Below, piece after piece: positions 20,370 through 27,391 of a stretch of DNA of 61,933 bases. Both the position numbers and the translations under genes were made by a program. This stretch comes from Novosphingobium taihuense (GTDB lineage: Bacteria > Pseudomonadota > Alphaproteobacteria > Sphingomonadales > Sphingomonadaceae): assembly GCF_007830315.1 (NCBI RefSeq), contig NZ_VLKJ01000014.1:1-61933 (forward strand), written 5' to 3'. Position 1 is the stretch's first letter. Each line of letters opens with the position of its first letter. Below the pieces are notes generated by a model. The model saw only the letters and a list, made by a program, of their open reading frames with translations. It was not told the origin of the DNA and searched no databases.

Positions 20370-22172
20370 ATGGACGAGGAAACCCGGAACCCGCCGACCG
20401 CTGCCGAAGCCGCTCCCAAGGCCAAGACCCTTGGGCCGCTGCGCATGATCTGGCGCGAGGCGATGAAGTATCCGGGGCGGGTAGCGGCAGCCTCGGCAGC
20501 CCTGCTGGTGACATCTGCGGCTACACTGGCGATCCCTTCTGGCTTCCGTCTGATCATCGACAAGGGCTTCTCTGCCGGGGCCGACGTGGAGGCGCTGGGC
20601 CGCTGGTTCCAGTATCTCCTGCTGATCGTGCTGGTGCTGGCCATCGGCACTGCCTGCCGCTTCTACTTCGTTTCGTGGCTGGGCGAGCGCGTGGTTGCCG
20701 ACATCCGCCTGCGCGTGCAGGCGAACCTGCTGCGCCTGCCTCCGTCATTCTTCGAGACCAACAGCCCCAAGGAAATCTCCTCGCGGATGACCTCGGATAC
20801 CGCGATCATCGAGCAGGTCGTGGGCACGACGGTGTCGGTGGCCCTGCGCAACACGATCACGGCCATCGGCGGTTTGGGCTACCTGTTTTTCCTGGCGCCC
20901 AAGCTTACCGCGATCCTGATGATCGGGATTCCGCTGGTCGTCGGGCCCATCGTGTTCTTCGGTCGCCGGGTGCGCAATGTCTCGCGCTCCAGCCAGGACC
21001 GGGTTGCCGGGATCGGCGTGATCGTTTCCGAAGTGCTGGGCGCGATGAAGATCGTGCAAGCTTTCGGACAGGAAAAGCGTGAGCTCGACCGCTTCGGCGA
21101 GAAGGTCGAAGCCACGTTCCAGACCGCACTGCGCCGCATCTCCCTGCGCGCAGTGATGACCGCCATCGTCATCCTGCTGATCTTCGGCGGCATTACCATG
21201 CTGGTGTGGGAAGGCGCGATCGGCGTGGCAGAGGGGACGATCAGCGGCGGCACGATTTTCGCGATCGTCATCACCGCAGGCCTCGTCGCCGGTGCGGCGG
21301 GCGCCCTGTCTGAAGTCTATGGCGATCTTCTGCGCGGCGCCGGTGCAGCCGGGCGCCTTGCCGAGCTGCTGCGCGAGGAGCCCGAGATCGCAGCTCCTGC
21401 CCGGCCCACGGCCCTGCCCGTCCCGCCGCGCGGCCAGATCGCGTTCCAGAACGTGACCTTCCGCTACCCCTCGCGGCCCGAAGTTCTCGCGCTCGATGAT
21501 TTCTCGTTGACGGTGGAGCCGGGCGAGACCGTCGCCATCGTCGGGCCTTCAGGCGCGGGCAAGTCGACGCTGTTCCTGCTTGCCCAGCGCTTTTACGATC
21601 CGCACGGCGGGGCCATCCGCATCGATGGCGTGCCGCTGACCAGCGCAGACCCGGCAGACATCCGCGCCCGCACCGCGCTCGTGCCGCAGGACGCCACGCT
21701 GTTTGCCGCCTCGGCGCGGGACAACCTGCGCTATGGCCACTGGGAGGCGAGCGACGAGCAGATCTGGGAAGCTGCACGCACCGCCAATGCCGAACAGTTC
21801 CTGCGCGATCTGCCACAGGGCCTCGACACCTTCCTGGGCGAGGACGGCGCGCGCCTTTCGGGCGGCCAGCGCCAGCGCATCGCCATTGCCCGTGCCGTGC
21901 TGCGCAATTCGCCGATCCTCCTGCTCGACGAGGCGACCTCCGCGCTCGATGCCGAGAGCGAGCGGCTGGTGCAGGAAGCGCTCGACCGGCTTATGAAGGA
22001 CCGCACCACGCTGGTCATCGCCCACCGCCTCGCCACGATCCGGGCGGCGGACCGGATCATCGTGATGGATGCCGGGCGCATCGTAGAACAGGGCACCCAC
22101 ACCACGCTCAGCGCGGCGGACGGCCTCTATGCCCGCCTTGCCCGCCTGCAGTTCGAGGGCCTTGCCGCCTAA
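20370..22172 (+). CDS. MsbA-like ABC transporter, fused permease and ATPase
   Basis: A type IV ABC half-exporter of 600 residues. The N-terminal domain (about 25-330) has six hydrophobic segments, beginning YPGRVAAASAALLVTSAAT. The ATPase domain has Walker A GPSGAGKST (residue about 391), signature LSGGQRQRIAIARAVLRN (about 496) and Walker B ILLLDEATSALD (about 514). The H-loop is VIAHRLATI. This composition fits the MsbA/multidrug/lipid A flippase group; the cargo cannot be read. It is divergent from phaZ and followed 43 bases later by uppP, which recycles the undecaprenyl carrier; a shared transcript is possible but the functional link is inference. Confidence 0.9.
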   Translation: MDEETRNPPTAAEAAPKAKTLGPLRMIWREAMKYPGRVAAASAALLVTSAATLAIPSGFRLIIDKGFSAGADVEALGRWFQYLLLIVLVLAIGTACRFYFVSWLGERVVADIRLRVQANLLRLPPSFFETNSPKEISSRMTSDTAIIEQVVGTTVSVALRNTITAIGGLGYLFFLAPKLTAILMIGIPLVVGPIVFFGRRVRNVSRSSQDRVAGIGVIVSEVLGAMKIVQAFGQEKRELDRFGEKVEATFQTALRRISLRAVMTAIVILLIFGGITMLVWEGAIGVAEGTISGGTIFAIVITAGLVAGAAGALSEVYGDLLRGAGAAGRLAELLREEPEIAAPARPTALPVPPRGQIAFQNVTFRYPSRPEVLALDDFSLTVEPGETVAIVGPSGAGKSTLFLLAQRFYDPHGGAIRIDGVPLTSADPADIRARTALVPQDATLFAASARDNLRYGHWEASDEQIWEAARTANAEQFLRDLPQGLDTFLGEDGARLSGGQRQRIAIARAVLRNSPILLLDEATSALDAESERLVQEALDRLMKDRTTLVIAHRLATIRAADRIIVMDAGRIVEQGTHTTLSAADGLYARLARLQFEGLAA

Positions 22173-22215
22173 CACCTTGACTTGATGCTGCGCTGCGGCA
22201 AGTGCTTGGGACATC

Positions 22216-23028
22216 ATGGACACGATCGTCACCGCCATCCTGCTCGGCATCGTCGAGGGCCTCACCGAGTTCCTGCCGGTCTCCTCGACCGGTCACCTCA
22301 TCCTCGCCACCGAGTTGCTCGGCTTCGATGCGCACCAGTGGGCGATGTTCAATGTGGTGATCCAGCTCGGCGCGATCCTTGCGGTCGTGGTGCAGTACTG
22401 GCGGACGTTCTGGGCGGTTGGCATGGGCCTGCTGAGGCTCAACCCGATGTCCTTGCGCTTTCTGCGCAATCTGCTGGCGGCCTTCATTCCCTCGGCCGTG
22501 CTCGGCCTCGCGCTGAAGGATTACATCGACGTGCTGCTCGGCAGCCCCTCGGTGGTGTGCTGGGCCCTGATTGCAGGCGGCATCGCCATCCTCGTGATCG
22601 AGAAGCGCGCGAAGACGGGTGAACTTACCGGCATCGGCGAATTGCCATTGCGCCAGGCACTCGGCGTTGGTTTCGCGCAGTGCCTTGCCATGGTCCCCGG
22701 AGTCAGCCGTTCGGGCGCGACGATCATGGGCGCGCTGGCCATGGGCATCGAGCGTCGTACCGCGGCAGAATTCAGCTTCTTCCTCGCCATCCCGACCATG
22801 CTTGGCGCCACCACGCTCGAACTGCTCGACAATCGCGAGGCGGTGATGAGCGGCACGATGGGCGTTGGCTGGACCGAAATCGCGATCGGCTTTGCCGTCT
22901 CGTTCGTCGTCGCGCTCGCCGTGATCCGCATGTTCGTGGCCTTTGTCAGCCGGTCGGGCTTCAAGCCCTTTGCGTGGTATCGCATCGTCGCCGGTGCAGT
23001 CGCGCTTGTATGGCTCGGCCTGCGCTAG
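22216..23028 (+). CDS. uppP: Undecaprenyl-diphosphate phosphatase
   Basis: Integral membrane phosphatase that dephosphorylates undecaprenyl-PP to regenerate the lipid carrier for peptidoglycan, O-antigen and other polysaccharides; historically linked to bacitracin resistance (bacA). Family motifs are clear: EGLTEFLPVSSTGHLILATE near residues 14-33 and the second motif PGVSRSGATIMGALAMG near residue 160-176. About eight hydrophobic segments are visible. 270 residues is normal. It follows the MsbA-like exporter by 43 bases. No regulatory feature was identified. Confidence 0.95.
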   Translation: MDTIVTAILLGIVEGLTEFLPVSSTGHLILATELLGFDAHQWAMFNVVIQLGAILAVVVQYWRTFWAVGMGLLRLNPMSLRFLRNLLAAFIPSAVLGLALKDYIDVLLGSPSVVCWALIAGGIAILVIEKRAKTGELTGIGELPLRQALGVGFAQCLAMVPGVSRSGATIMGALAMGIERRTAAEFSFFLAIPTMLGATTLELLDNREAVMSGTMGVGWTEIAIGFAVSFVVALAVIRMFVAFVSRSGFKPFAWYRIVAGAVALVWLGLR

Positions 23029-23148
23029 GTCTCCGCCCGGGAATTACGCCCGAATAAAAATTCCCTGAAATTCGCCCCACCGCTTTTGCGGAACCAAGTT
23101 CGTCGTCGGGATTTTAACCGACAACTGAACTTTAAAGGGGTGACTACA

Positions 23149-23415
23149 ATGGGCCTTATCATTCTTCTCGTCGTCGGCGGCATTCTCGGCTGGCTGGCCA
23201 GCATCGTCATGCGCACCGATGGTCAGCAGGGCATCTTCCTGAACATCGTCGTCGGCATCGTCGGCGCACTGCTTGGCGGCTTCCTGCTTGCACCGCTGAT
23301 CGGCGGCGGCAGCATCACCCAGGGCATCTCGGCCGGTTCGCTGATCGTGTCGTTCCTCGGCGCGCTGATCCTGCTTGCCATCGTTAACCTGGTTCGTCGC
23401 GGCTCGGTGCGCTGA
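23149..23415 (+). CDS. GlsB/YeaQ/YmgE family small stress membrane protein
   Basis: An 88-residue protein with several hydrophobic glycine-rich segments: GLIILLVVGGILGWLASIVM, then a second around ILLAIVNLV near the C-terminus, with VGALLGGFLLAPLIGGGS between. This matches the GlsB/YeaQ/YmgE (transglycosylase-associated) family of small inner-membrane proteins often induced by general stress. The start is the ATG giving MGLIILLVVG, preceded by AAAGGGG; an open frame of 21 upstream residues is rejected. It is followed 73 bases later by a small repetitive lipoprotein gene; both resemble envelope stress proteins. I looked for an EcfG-type GGAAC/GTT promoter and found only a GGAACC without a clear -10. 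Confidence 0.85.
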   Translation: MGLIILLVVGGILGWLASIVMRTDGQQGIFLNIVVGIVGALLGGFLLAPLIGGGSITQGISAGSLIVSFLGALILLAIVNLVRRGSVR

Positions 23416-23488
23416 GCCTGAACAACATACTTTCCAAAACGAAGGCGGTTCGCAAGGGCCGCCTTCACCACACCTGAAGGGGAATAAC

Positions 23489-23773
23489 ATGAAGGCAATT
23501 TTCAAGGGCGCGATGATGGCATCGGTTCTGGCCATGGGCCTCGGCCTTTCCGCGTGCGACAGCGCGAAGGAAAACGCCGCCGAAGATCAGGCTGACGCAG
23601 TCCGCCAGTCGTCGGAAGCTGCTGCCGACTCGATGGAAAACAAGGCTGATGCCATGGGCGGCGCTTCGGAAGACGCCATGGAAGCCAAGGCCGAGGCCGT
23701 CCGCAAGACCGGCGAAGCCAAGGCTGACGCCATGGAAGATCAGGCTGACAAGATGGACAAGACCCCGGGCTGA
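23489..23773 (+). CDS. Small repetitive lipoprotein (KADAM-type repeats)
   Basis: A 94-residue lipoprotein. The signal peptide MKAIFKGAMMASVLAMGLG ends in LSAC with the acylated Cys at 23. The mature part is highly charged and low-complexity, built of repeated units centred on EAKADAM/ENKADAM/EDQADKM about 11 residues apart, which predicts a long amphipathic helix, as in apolipoprotein- or LEA-like proteins. Function unknown. Start: the ATG after AAGGGGAATAAC; an upstream open frame is rejected because it precedes the signal peptide. It ends at a strong intrinsic terminator and may share a promoter with the GlsB-like gene. Confidence 0.8.
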   Translation: MKAIFKGAMMASVLAMGLGLSACDSAKENAAEDQADAVRQSSEAAADSMENKADAMGGASEDAMEAKAEAVRKTGEAKADAMEDQADKMDKTPG

Positions 23774-23806
23774 TCCCGCTCTTCTCCGCCTTAACGGCCG
23801 AAGGAA

Positions 23807-23841
23807 GCCCGGCGCACCCTGGAAGGCGCCGGGCTTTTTTT
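23807..23841 (+). terminator. Intrinsic terminator after the repetitive lipoprotein gene
   Basis: GCCCGGCGC and GCGCCGGGC pair with a loop of 10 bases and are followed by seven T residues. It lies 34 bases past the lipoprotein stop, immediately before the 3' end of the convergent phhA gene. Confidence 0.92.
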
Positions 23842-23848
23842 GTGCGTT

Positions 23849-24787
23849 CTAAACCGGCGCAGCGCCTGACCCGCGCCCACCGCGCAGGTGGTATTCCAGC
23901 GTCCCCCGCTGCAGCACGTCATCGACGTCGATCACGGCTGTGTTGGCATAAGTGAACCCCGGCCCCAACCCGCGATAGAGCCGGTCGAAATCGCGCTCCA
24001 CCGTCTGGTGGTAGAGGTCCTCGAAGCTTTCGATCACGAAGTAGGTCGGCTGCAGGTCGTCGATCACGTAATCGGTGCGCATCACCCGGTCGACGTTGAG
24101 CATGATCCGATTGGGCGATTGGCCCTCGAGCGCGAAGACAGCCTCGCGCGGGCCTGACAGGATACCCGCACCATAGACTCTGGGCGCGCCATCCTCGATC
24201 ACCAGCCCGAATTCCACCGTGTACCAGTAGAGCGCGCCAAGGGACTTGAGGCGGTTGTGGCGCATCGCCTTCCACCCGGCGCGGCCATATTCCTGCATGT
24301 AGTCGGCATATGTCGGGTCGGTCAGCATCGGCACGTGGCCGAACACGTCGTGGAAGACGTCGGGCTCCTGGATGTAATCAAACGTCTCACGCGTGCGGAT
24401 GAAGTTGCCAGCTGGGAAGCGCCGGTTGGCAAGATGCCAGAAGAACACGTGGTCCGGAATGAGCATCGGCACCGGCACCACGCTCCAGCCCGTCAGTGCG
24501 CCCAGGCCGTCCGAGAGCCGCGCAAAGTCGGGCACGCCCCCTCGCCCGAGGTCAAGCCGCTCCAGCCCCTTCAGGAAGGCGCTGCAGGCACGCCCCGGCA
24601 GCACGTCCATTTGCCGGGCGTAGAGTTTGTCCCAGATGGCGTGCTCTTCGGCGGTGTAGGTCCGCTGCACGGGTTCCAGCCAGTCTTCCCCGACCCTTGC
24701 AGGCCGCTGCAAGGGCGCGGTGAATATCCCGTCCGGCAGATCCGGCAGGCGGGTGAAGTTGAACGGCAGAGTTTCGGAAGCGGTCAT
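23849..24787 (-). CDS. phhA: Phenylalanine 4-monooxygenase
   Basis: Tetrahydrobiopterin/pterin-dependent aromatic amino acid hydroxylase that converts phenylalanine to tyrosine. The non-heme iron triad is readable: His146 and His151 in FHDVFGHVPMLTDPTYADY and Glu192 in YTVEFGLV. The C-terminal region includes RTDYVIDDLQPTYFVIESF. Length 312 suits the short bacterial enzyme without a regulatory domain. No pterin-4a-carbinolamine dehydratase (phhB) is adjacent. It starts at the ATG after a purine-rich sequence in a 187-base region shared with divergent rpmG; its 3' end abuts the terminator of the convergent lipoprotein gene. Confidence 0.95.
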   Translation of the reverse strand: MTASETLPFNFTRLPDLPDGIFTAPLQRPARVGEDWLEPVQRTYTAEEHAIWDKLYARQMDVLPGRACSAFLKGLERLDLGRGGVPDFARLSDGLGALTGWSVVPVPMLIPDHVFFWHLANRRFPAGNFIRTRETFDYIQEPDVFHDVFGHVPMLTDPTYADYMQEYGRAGWKAMRHNRLKSLGALYWYTVEFGLVIEDGAPRVYGAGILSGPREAVFALEGQSPNRIMLNVDRVMRTDYVIDDLQPTYFVIESFEDLYHQTVERDFDRLYRGLGPGFTYANTAVIDVDDVLQRGTLEYHLRGGRGSGAAPV

Positions 24788-24974
24788 CGGGCCCTTCTTG
24801 AAGGTTTCTTATGCAACCAATACCATGCCAGCCCCCTTCCGGCAAATGAGGCAACGTCTCTCTCCTCGCTTGACTTTGCCCCGATTCTCCCCCAACGGCC
24901 CGACCCTGTAACGGCGGCGTGGAAACGCGCCGCTGCATTTGTTTCAGATTCGCGCGAAAGTTCAGGATAGAGCC

Positions 24975-25142
24975 ATGGCAAAGCCCACCACCGTCAAGAT
25001 CCGTCTGGTCTCGACCGCTGACACAGGCTTCTTCTACGTGACCAAGAAGAATCCCCGCAACACCACCGAGAAGATGACCTTCCGCAAGTATGACCCGGTC
25101 GTGCGCAAGCACGTCGAGTTCAAGGAAGCGAAGATCAAGTAA
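24975..25142 (+). CDS. rpmG: 50S ribosomal protein L33
   Basis: A 55-residue ribosomal protein of the large subunit: MAKPTTVKIRLVSTADTGFF onward, then YVTKKNPRNTTEKMTFRKYD and a basic C-terminus. No zinc CxxC motif, so it is the C-minus form. The ATG is preceded by AGGATAGAGCC; longer open frame from 24939 is not the real start. It is followed by a short AGCGC-GCCA-GCGCT hairpin ending in TTTT (25144-25160), a possible weak terminator. Confidence 0.95.
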   Translation: MAKPTTVKIRLVSTADTGFFYVTKKNPRNTTEKMTFRKYDPVVRKHVEFKEAKIK

Positions 25143-25163
25143 GAGCGCGCCAGCGCTTTTCCC

Positions 25164-25204
25164 GTGAAGCCCGTCCCGCCATTCATGGAACCGGGACGGT
25201 TCAC
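25164..25204. other. Strong inverted repeat between rpmG and lolA-like gene
   Basis: GTGAA-gc-CCGTCCCG pairs with CGGGACGG-TTCAC (13 bp in total with a 2-base bulge and 13-base loop). It lies 34 bases upstream of the lolA-like start codon, in the leader. It could be a stabilising 3' end of rpmG mRNA or a leader structure; no T tract follows, so it is not a classical terminator. Confidence 0.4.
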
Positions 25205-25238
25205 GGTGAGTTCAACGCCAACACCTCAAGGAACGGCG

Positions 25239-25898
25239 ATGAACCAGATCAAATCTACACTTCGCACGATGGGCCGTCCTTTGGCGGCCTTTTCGCTTGC
25301 CCTCGCCGCGGCCACGCCCGCGATGCTGGTCGCGCCAACGGTTGCGCAGGCACAGGCCTCCGACGTTGACCGCGCCGTCGCCGCCCTGCGCGGCGTGACG
25401 ACCCTGCGTGCCAACTTCGTCCAGACCGACCGTTCGGGCCAGACCGTCTCGGGCGTGCTGACGATGAAGCGCCCTGGCAAGATCCGCTTCCAGTATCAGA
25501 AGGGCGTGCCGCTGCTGATCGTCGGCGATGGCAGGGCGCTGACCATGATCGACTACGAAGTGCGCCAGGTGCAGCGCTGGCCGATCAAGAACAGCCCGCT
25601 CGGCGCGCTGCTCGATCCCAACAAGGACGTCGCACGCTTTGCCAAGCAGCTGCCCACCGGCGATGCGGGCGTGATCAGCCTGCAGGTGCGCGATCCCAAG
25701 CATCCCGAATATGGCACGATCACCATGATCTTCGTGCGCAATGCAGGCGCGCCGGGCGGGCTGCAGTTGGATTCGTGGGTCGCCCTCGATTCGCAGAACA
25801 AGCGCACCACCGTGCGCCTCTCGGGCCACCAGTACGGTATTGCCGTGAACGACAGCACCTTCCGCTGGACCGATCCGCGCCGCCCCGTAACGCGCTAG
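25239..25898 (+). CDS. LolA-family outer membrane lipoprotein carrier protein
   Basis: A periplasmic LolA/LolB-fold protein thought to ferry lipoproteins to the outer membrane. The start MNQIKSTLRTMGRPLAAFSL leads to a Sec signal peptide ending near VAQAQA (about residue 45). The mature part has the family features: LRANFVQTDRSGQTVSGVLT, MKRPGKIRFQYQKGVPLLIV, GDGRALTMIDYEVRQVQRWP, and the C-terminal VALDSQNKRTTVRL. Length 219 is slightly longer than E. coli LolA. The gene is preceded by AAGGAACGGCG. Upstream open-frame starts are rejected because they precede the signal peptide. It lacks a neighbouring lolB in the window. Confidence 0.87.
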   Translation: MNQIKSTLRTMGRPLAAFSLALAAATPAMLVAPTVAQAQASDVDRAVAALRGVTTLRANFVQTDRSGQTVSGVLTMKRPGKIRFQYQKGVPLLIVGDGRALTMIDYEVRQVQRWPIKNSPLGALLDPNKDVARFAKQLPTGDAGVISLQVRDPKHPEYGTITMIFVRNAGAPGGLQLDSWVALDSQNKRTTVRLSGHQYGIAVNDSTFRWTDPRRPVTR

Positions 25899-25934
25899 GC
25901 GCTGAAAACACCTCTGAACCTGCCAACAAGTACC

Positions 25935-26032
25935 TGCTCCCCCGCGAAGGCGGGGGCCTCAGGCGGCAGGGCGCATGGCACTCGCACGACCGTTCCATAA
26001 AACGCACGAGGTCCTCGCCTTTGCGGGGACAC
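25935..26032. repeat. REP-like inverted repeat pair B
   Basis: CTCCCCCGCGAAGGCGGGGG (hairpin CCCCCGC-GAAG-GCGGGGG at 25939-25956) and GTCCTCGCCTTTGCGGGGAC (26011-26030) face each other. The pair after about 40890 has the same layout and shares the words GGGGGCCTC and GAGGTCC, so B and C are the same family. Confidence 0.75.
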
Positions 26033-26164
26033 ACGGCGAACTTTGACAGGTGGATCACCACCCATCGCCCCAGACGCTCGCCTCACCCATCAACCGTTCG
26101 CCCCTTGCGACAAGCCGCGACAAACCTGCACGCACCGTTCATCGGGGGGCAAGCGAAGCGGGCC

Positions 26165-26296
26165 TAGAACGGTTTTCGACGAGGCGGTCGAGGCGGGTTT
26201 CCCCCCTGTTGCCCGGTCTCCTGGAGACCTCCTCGCCAAGCGTGACGAACGCGAATGGAACCCTCGGACCAATGCCCCCGGTCCGAGGGTTTTTTT
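26165..26296 (+). ncRNA. Candidate structured non-coding RNA, unknown type
   Basis: The segment ends in a perfect terminator and has nested complementarity. Outer pairing: GGTT..TTCG (26171-26178) with CGAA..AACC (around 26252-26262). Next: GACGAGGCGGT with ACCTCCTCGCC (two mismatches). Within these: GGTCTC-CTG-GAGACC and GCGT-GACGA-ACGC hairpins. The result is an extended rod with internal loops, like 6S-type or other regulatory RNAs. It contains CCTCC and CCCCCC stretches that could pair with ribosome-binding sites. It is not a fit to tRNA, SRP RNA or tmRNA. Promoter unclear. Identity and 5' end are unproven. Confidence 0.45.
26261..26296 (+). terminator. Strong intrinsic terminator of the candidate RNA
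   Basis: CCCTCGGACC and GGTCCGAGGG pair perfectly (10 bp; loop of nine bases) and are followed by seven T residues. No CDS on the plus strand ends within 360 bases upstream, which is why an RNA gene is inferred. The convergent unknown gene at 26315-26764 ends just beyond it. Confidence 0.9.
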
Positions 26297-26314
26297 GGGT
26301 CGGATTTGCGACTG

Positions 26315-26764
26315 TCACGACCCTTTTCGTTGTTTCTTCTTTACTGGCGCGATCAATCCTTGCTTCACCATTGAAGCAAGGATTTCGTCCGAAACCCATT
26401 TGAGTTCTGGTTCGCCAGTCCACGCAAAGACCCCTTTCGCACCCTTTGGCAGCGGCGGAGGACCACCGATCATCCCGGCACACATGGGAGGATCAAATCC
26501 CCAACTTGGCTGAATCTTGATGCGACTGCCCACGCGCAAATGCCCCTTGTAAGTCCGGAGTATGCGAAACCTTCCCGGCTGGCCATAATAGGCTTCACTC
26601 AGAAGCTCGCCGTAGACGATTGTGTCTGACATACGGAAGATGAGCGCCGCTGTCTGGTCCACCGTCAGCGGTGGAGGCGCGACATATCCCGGAGGAGGCG
26701 GAAGACAGGCGACGGCCGGAGCCGACGCGAAAGCGAGTAAACACACGGCGACGATACGGTACAT
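26315..26764 (-). CDS. Exported protein of unknown function
   Basis: A 149-residue protein with a clear signal sequence (MYRIVAVCLLAFASAPAVAC); the cysteine at residue 20 could be either a lipobox acylation site or a disulfide residue after a normal cleavage site. The mature part has proline-rich start (LPPPPGYVAPPPL), an internal PPMCAGMIGGPPPLPKG and a basic C-terminus ending KKKQRKGS. I do not recognise a family. The start is taken at the ATG giving MYRIVAV; six residues upstream are rejected. It stands alone between repeat- and RNA-containing DNA. Its codon use is less GC-biased than neighbouring genes, possibly because it is a recent acquisition. Confidence 0.65.
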   Translation of the reverse strand: MYRIVAVCLLAFASAPAVACLPPPPGYVAPPPLTVDQTAALIFRMSDTIVYGELLSEAYYGQPGRFRILRTYKGHLRVGSRIKIQPSWGFDPPMCAGMIGGPPPLPKGAKGVFAWTGEPELKWVSDEILASMVKQGLIAPVKKKQRKGS

Positions 26765-26850
26765 CGATTTTGCCTCCCGCAAAGCAGAGTGTACGAACCG
26801 ATTGATCTGGAAAAGTGCAATCAGACCTGGGACTGCGATAGCTTAGAGGA

Positions 26851-26961
26851 CGTCACCCTGAACTTGTTTCAGGGTCCATCTCTCCCCAGCCACGTCCGCT
26901 TGAGGCTGAGAAATGGATGCTGAGCCGCAGGCCAGCGCAGCTAAACAAGTTCAGCATGACG
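26851..26961. repeat. REP-like element D (CACCCTGAA type)
   Basis: CGTCACCCTGAACTTGTTTC begins a palindrome CACCCTGAA...TTTCAGGGT (26854-26875), and its near reverse complement AACAAGTTCAGCATGACG lies at 26944-26961, with ATGGATGCTGAG between. This is a different family from pairs A-C and is also typical of intergenic repeats in sphingomonads. Confidence 0.6.
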
Positions 26962-26991
26962 GGCAGAAATAAGTTTGGACGGATGTGACGC

Positions 26992-27300
26992 TCAAGGAAG
27001 GCTCAGGAAGCCCTTCAGAGCGAGCCTTTGCCGACGCAATTCGCCGCGATCAATCGCCTTCTTGAAAAGTTCGTTGCGCCTTCTTTGCAGAAACTGCGAT
27101 CGGTTTTTCATCAGTTTTGGCGTGCAGCCCCAAGACGGGCGCTTTCCTGCAAGCAGCTGACGCCTCATCATGCGCACGGTACTGACGTGTCTTCGCGCAT
27201 GAAATGCCGAATATGGACCAGCGCGTTTGCGCCTCAAGGAAAACCGGGTCTGATAACGAAGTTGGTACTCGTAGTACCGAAGGTCATACTCGGGTCGCAT
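26992..27300 (-). CDS. Doubtful ORF, very basic 102-aa product
   Basis: An open frame with ATG start encoding a strongly basic product (MRPEYDLRYYEYQLRYQTRF at the start, many Arg/Lys throughout). No ribosome-binding site, no recognisable domain and no operon partner. The opposite strand has an equally long open frame, so coding status is uncertain. It may be a decayed gene in the lower-GC segment. Listed so the stretch is not left blank. Confidence 0.2.
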   Translation of the reverse strand: MRPEYDLRYYEYQLRYQTRFSLRRKRAGPYSAFHARRHVSTVRMMRRQLLAGKRPSWGCTPKLMKNRSQFLQRRRNELFKKAIDRGELRRQRLALKGFLSLP

Positions 27301-27391
27301 TCGCTAAGGTATAGGACTAATCCAATTACCGCGCGATGAAGACCCCACATCCCATCTAGCAATCGCCCCCCCGCAACCCTAAAGCAGCGCC

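Larger units (their letters stand above)
25899..26314. other. 416-base region without a confident gene
   Basis: Holds REP pair B (25935-26032), a 130-base stretch without recognised features, and a candidate structured RNA with a strong terminator (26165-26296). Open frames on both strands here are short and unlikely to be real. Confidence 0.6.
26765..27391. other. 627-base region with little coding evidence
   Basis: Contains a REP-like element of a second type (26851-26961) and a doubtful reverse ORF (26992-27300). The remainder, visibly less GC-rich than its surroundings, shows no RNA gene, transposase or domain I can recognise. It separates an orphan exported-protein gene from xth. Confidence 0.6.

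Noticed and set aside
23086..23148. EcfG-type promoter GGAAC-N16-GTT before the GlsB-like gene
   Set aside because: A GGAACC is present but no -10 GTT at the expected spacing.
27028..27339. 103-codon plus-strand ORF
   Set aside because: No ribosome-binding site, no domain; overlaps an equally weak reverse ORF.
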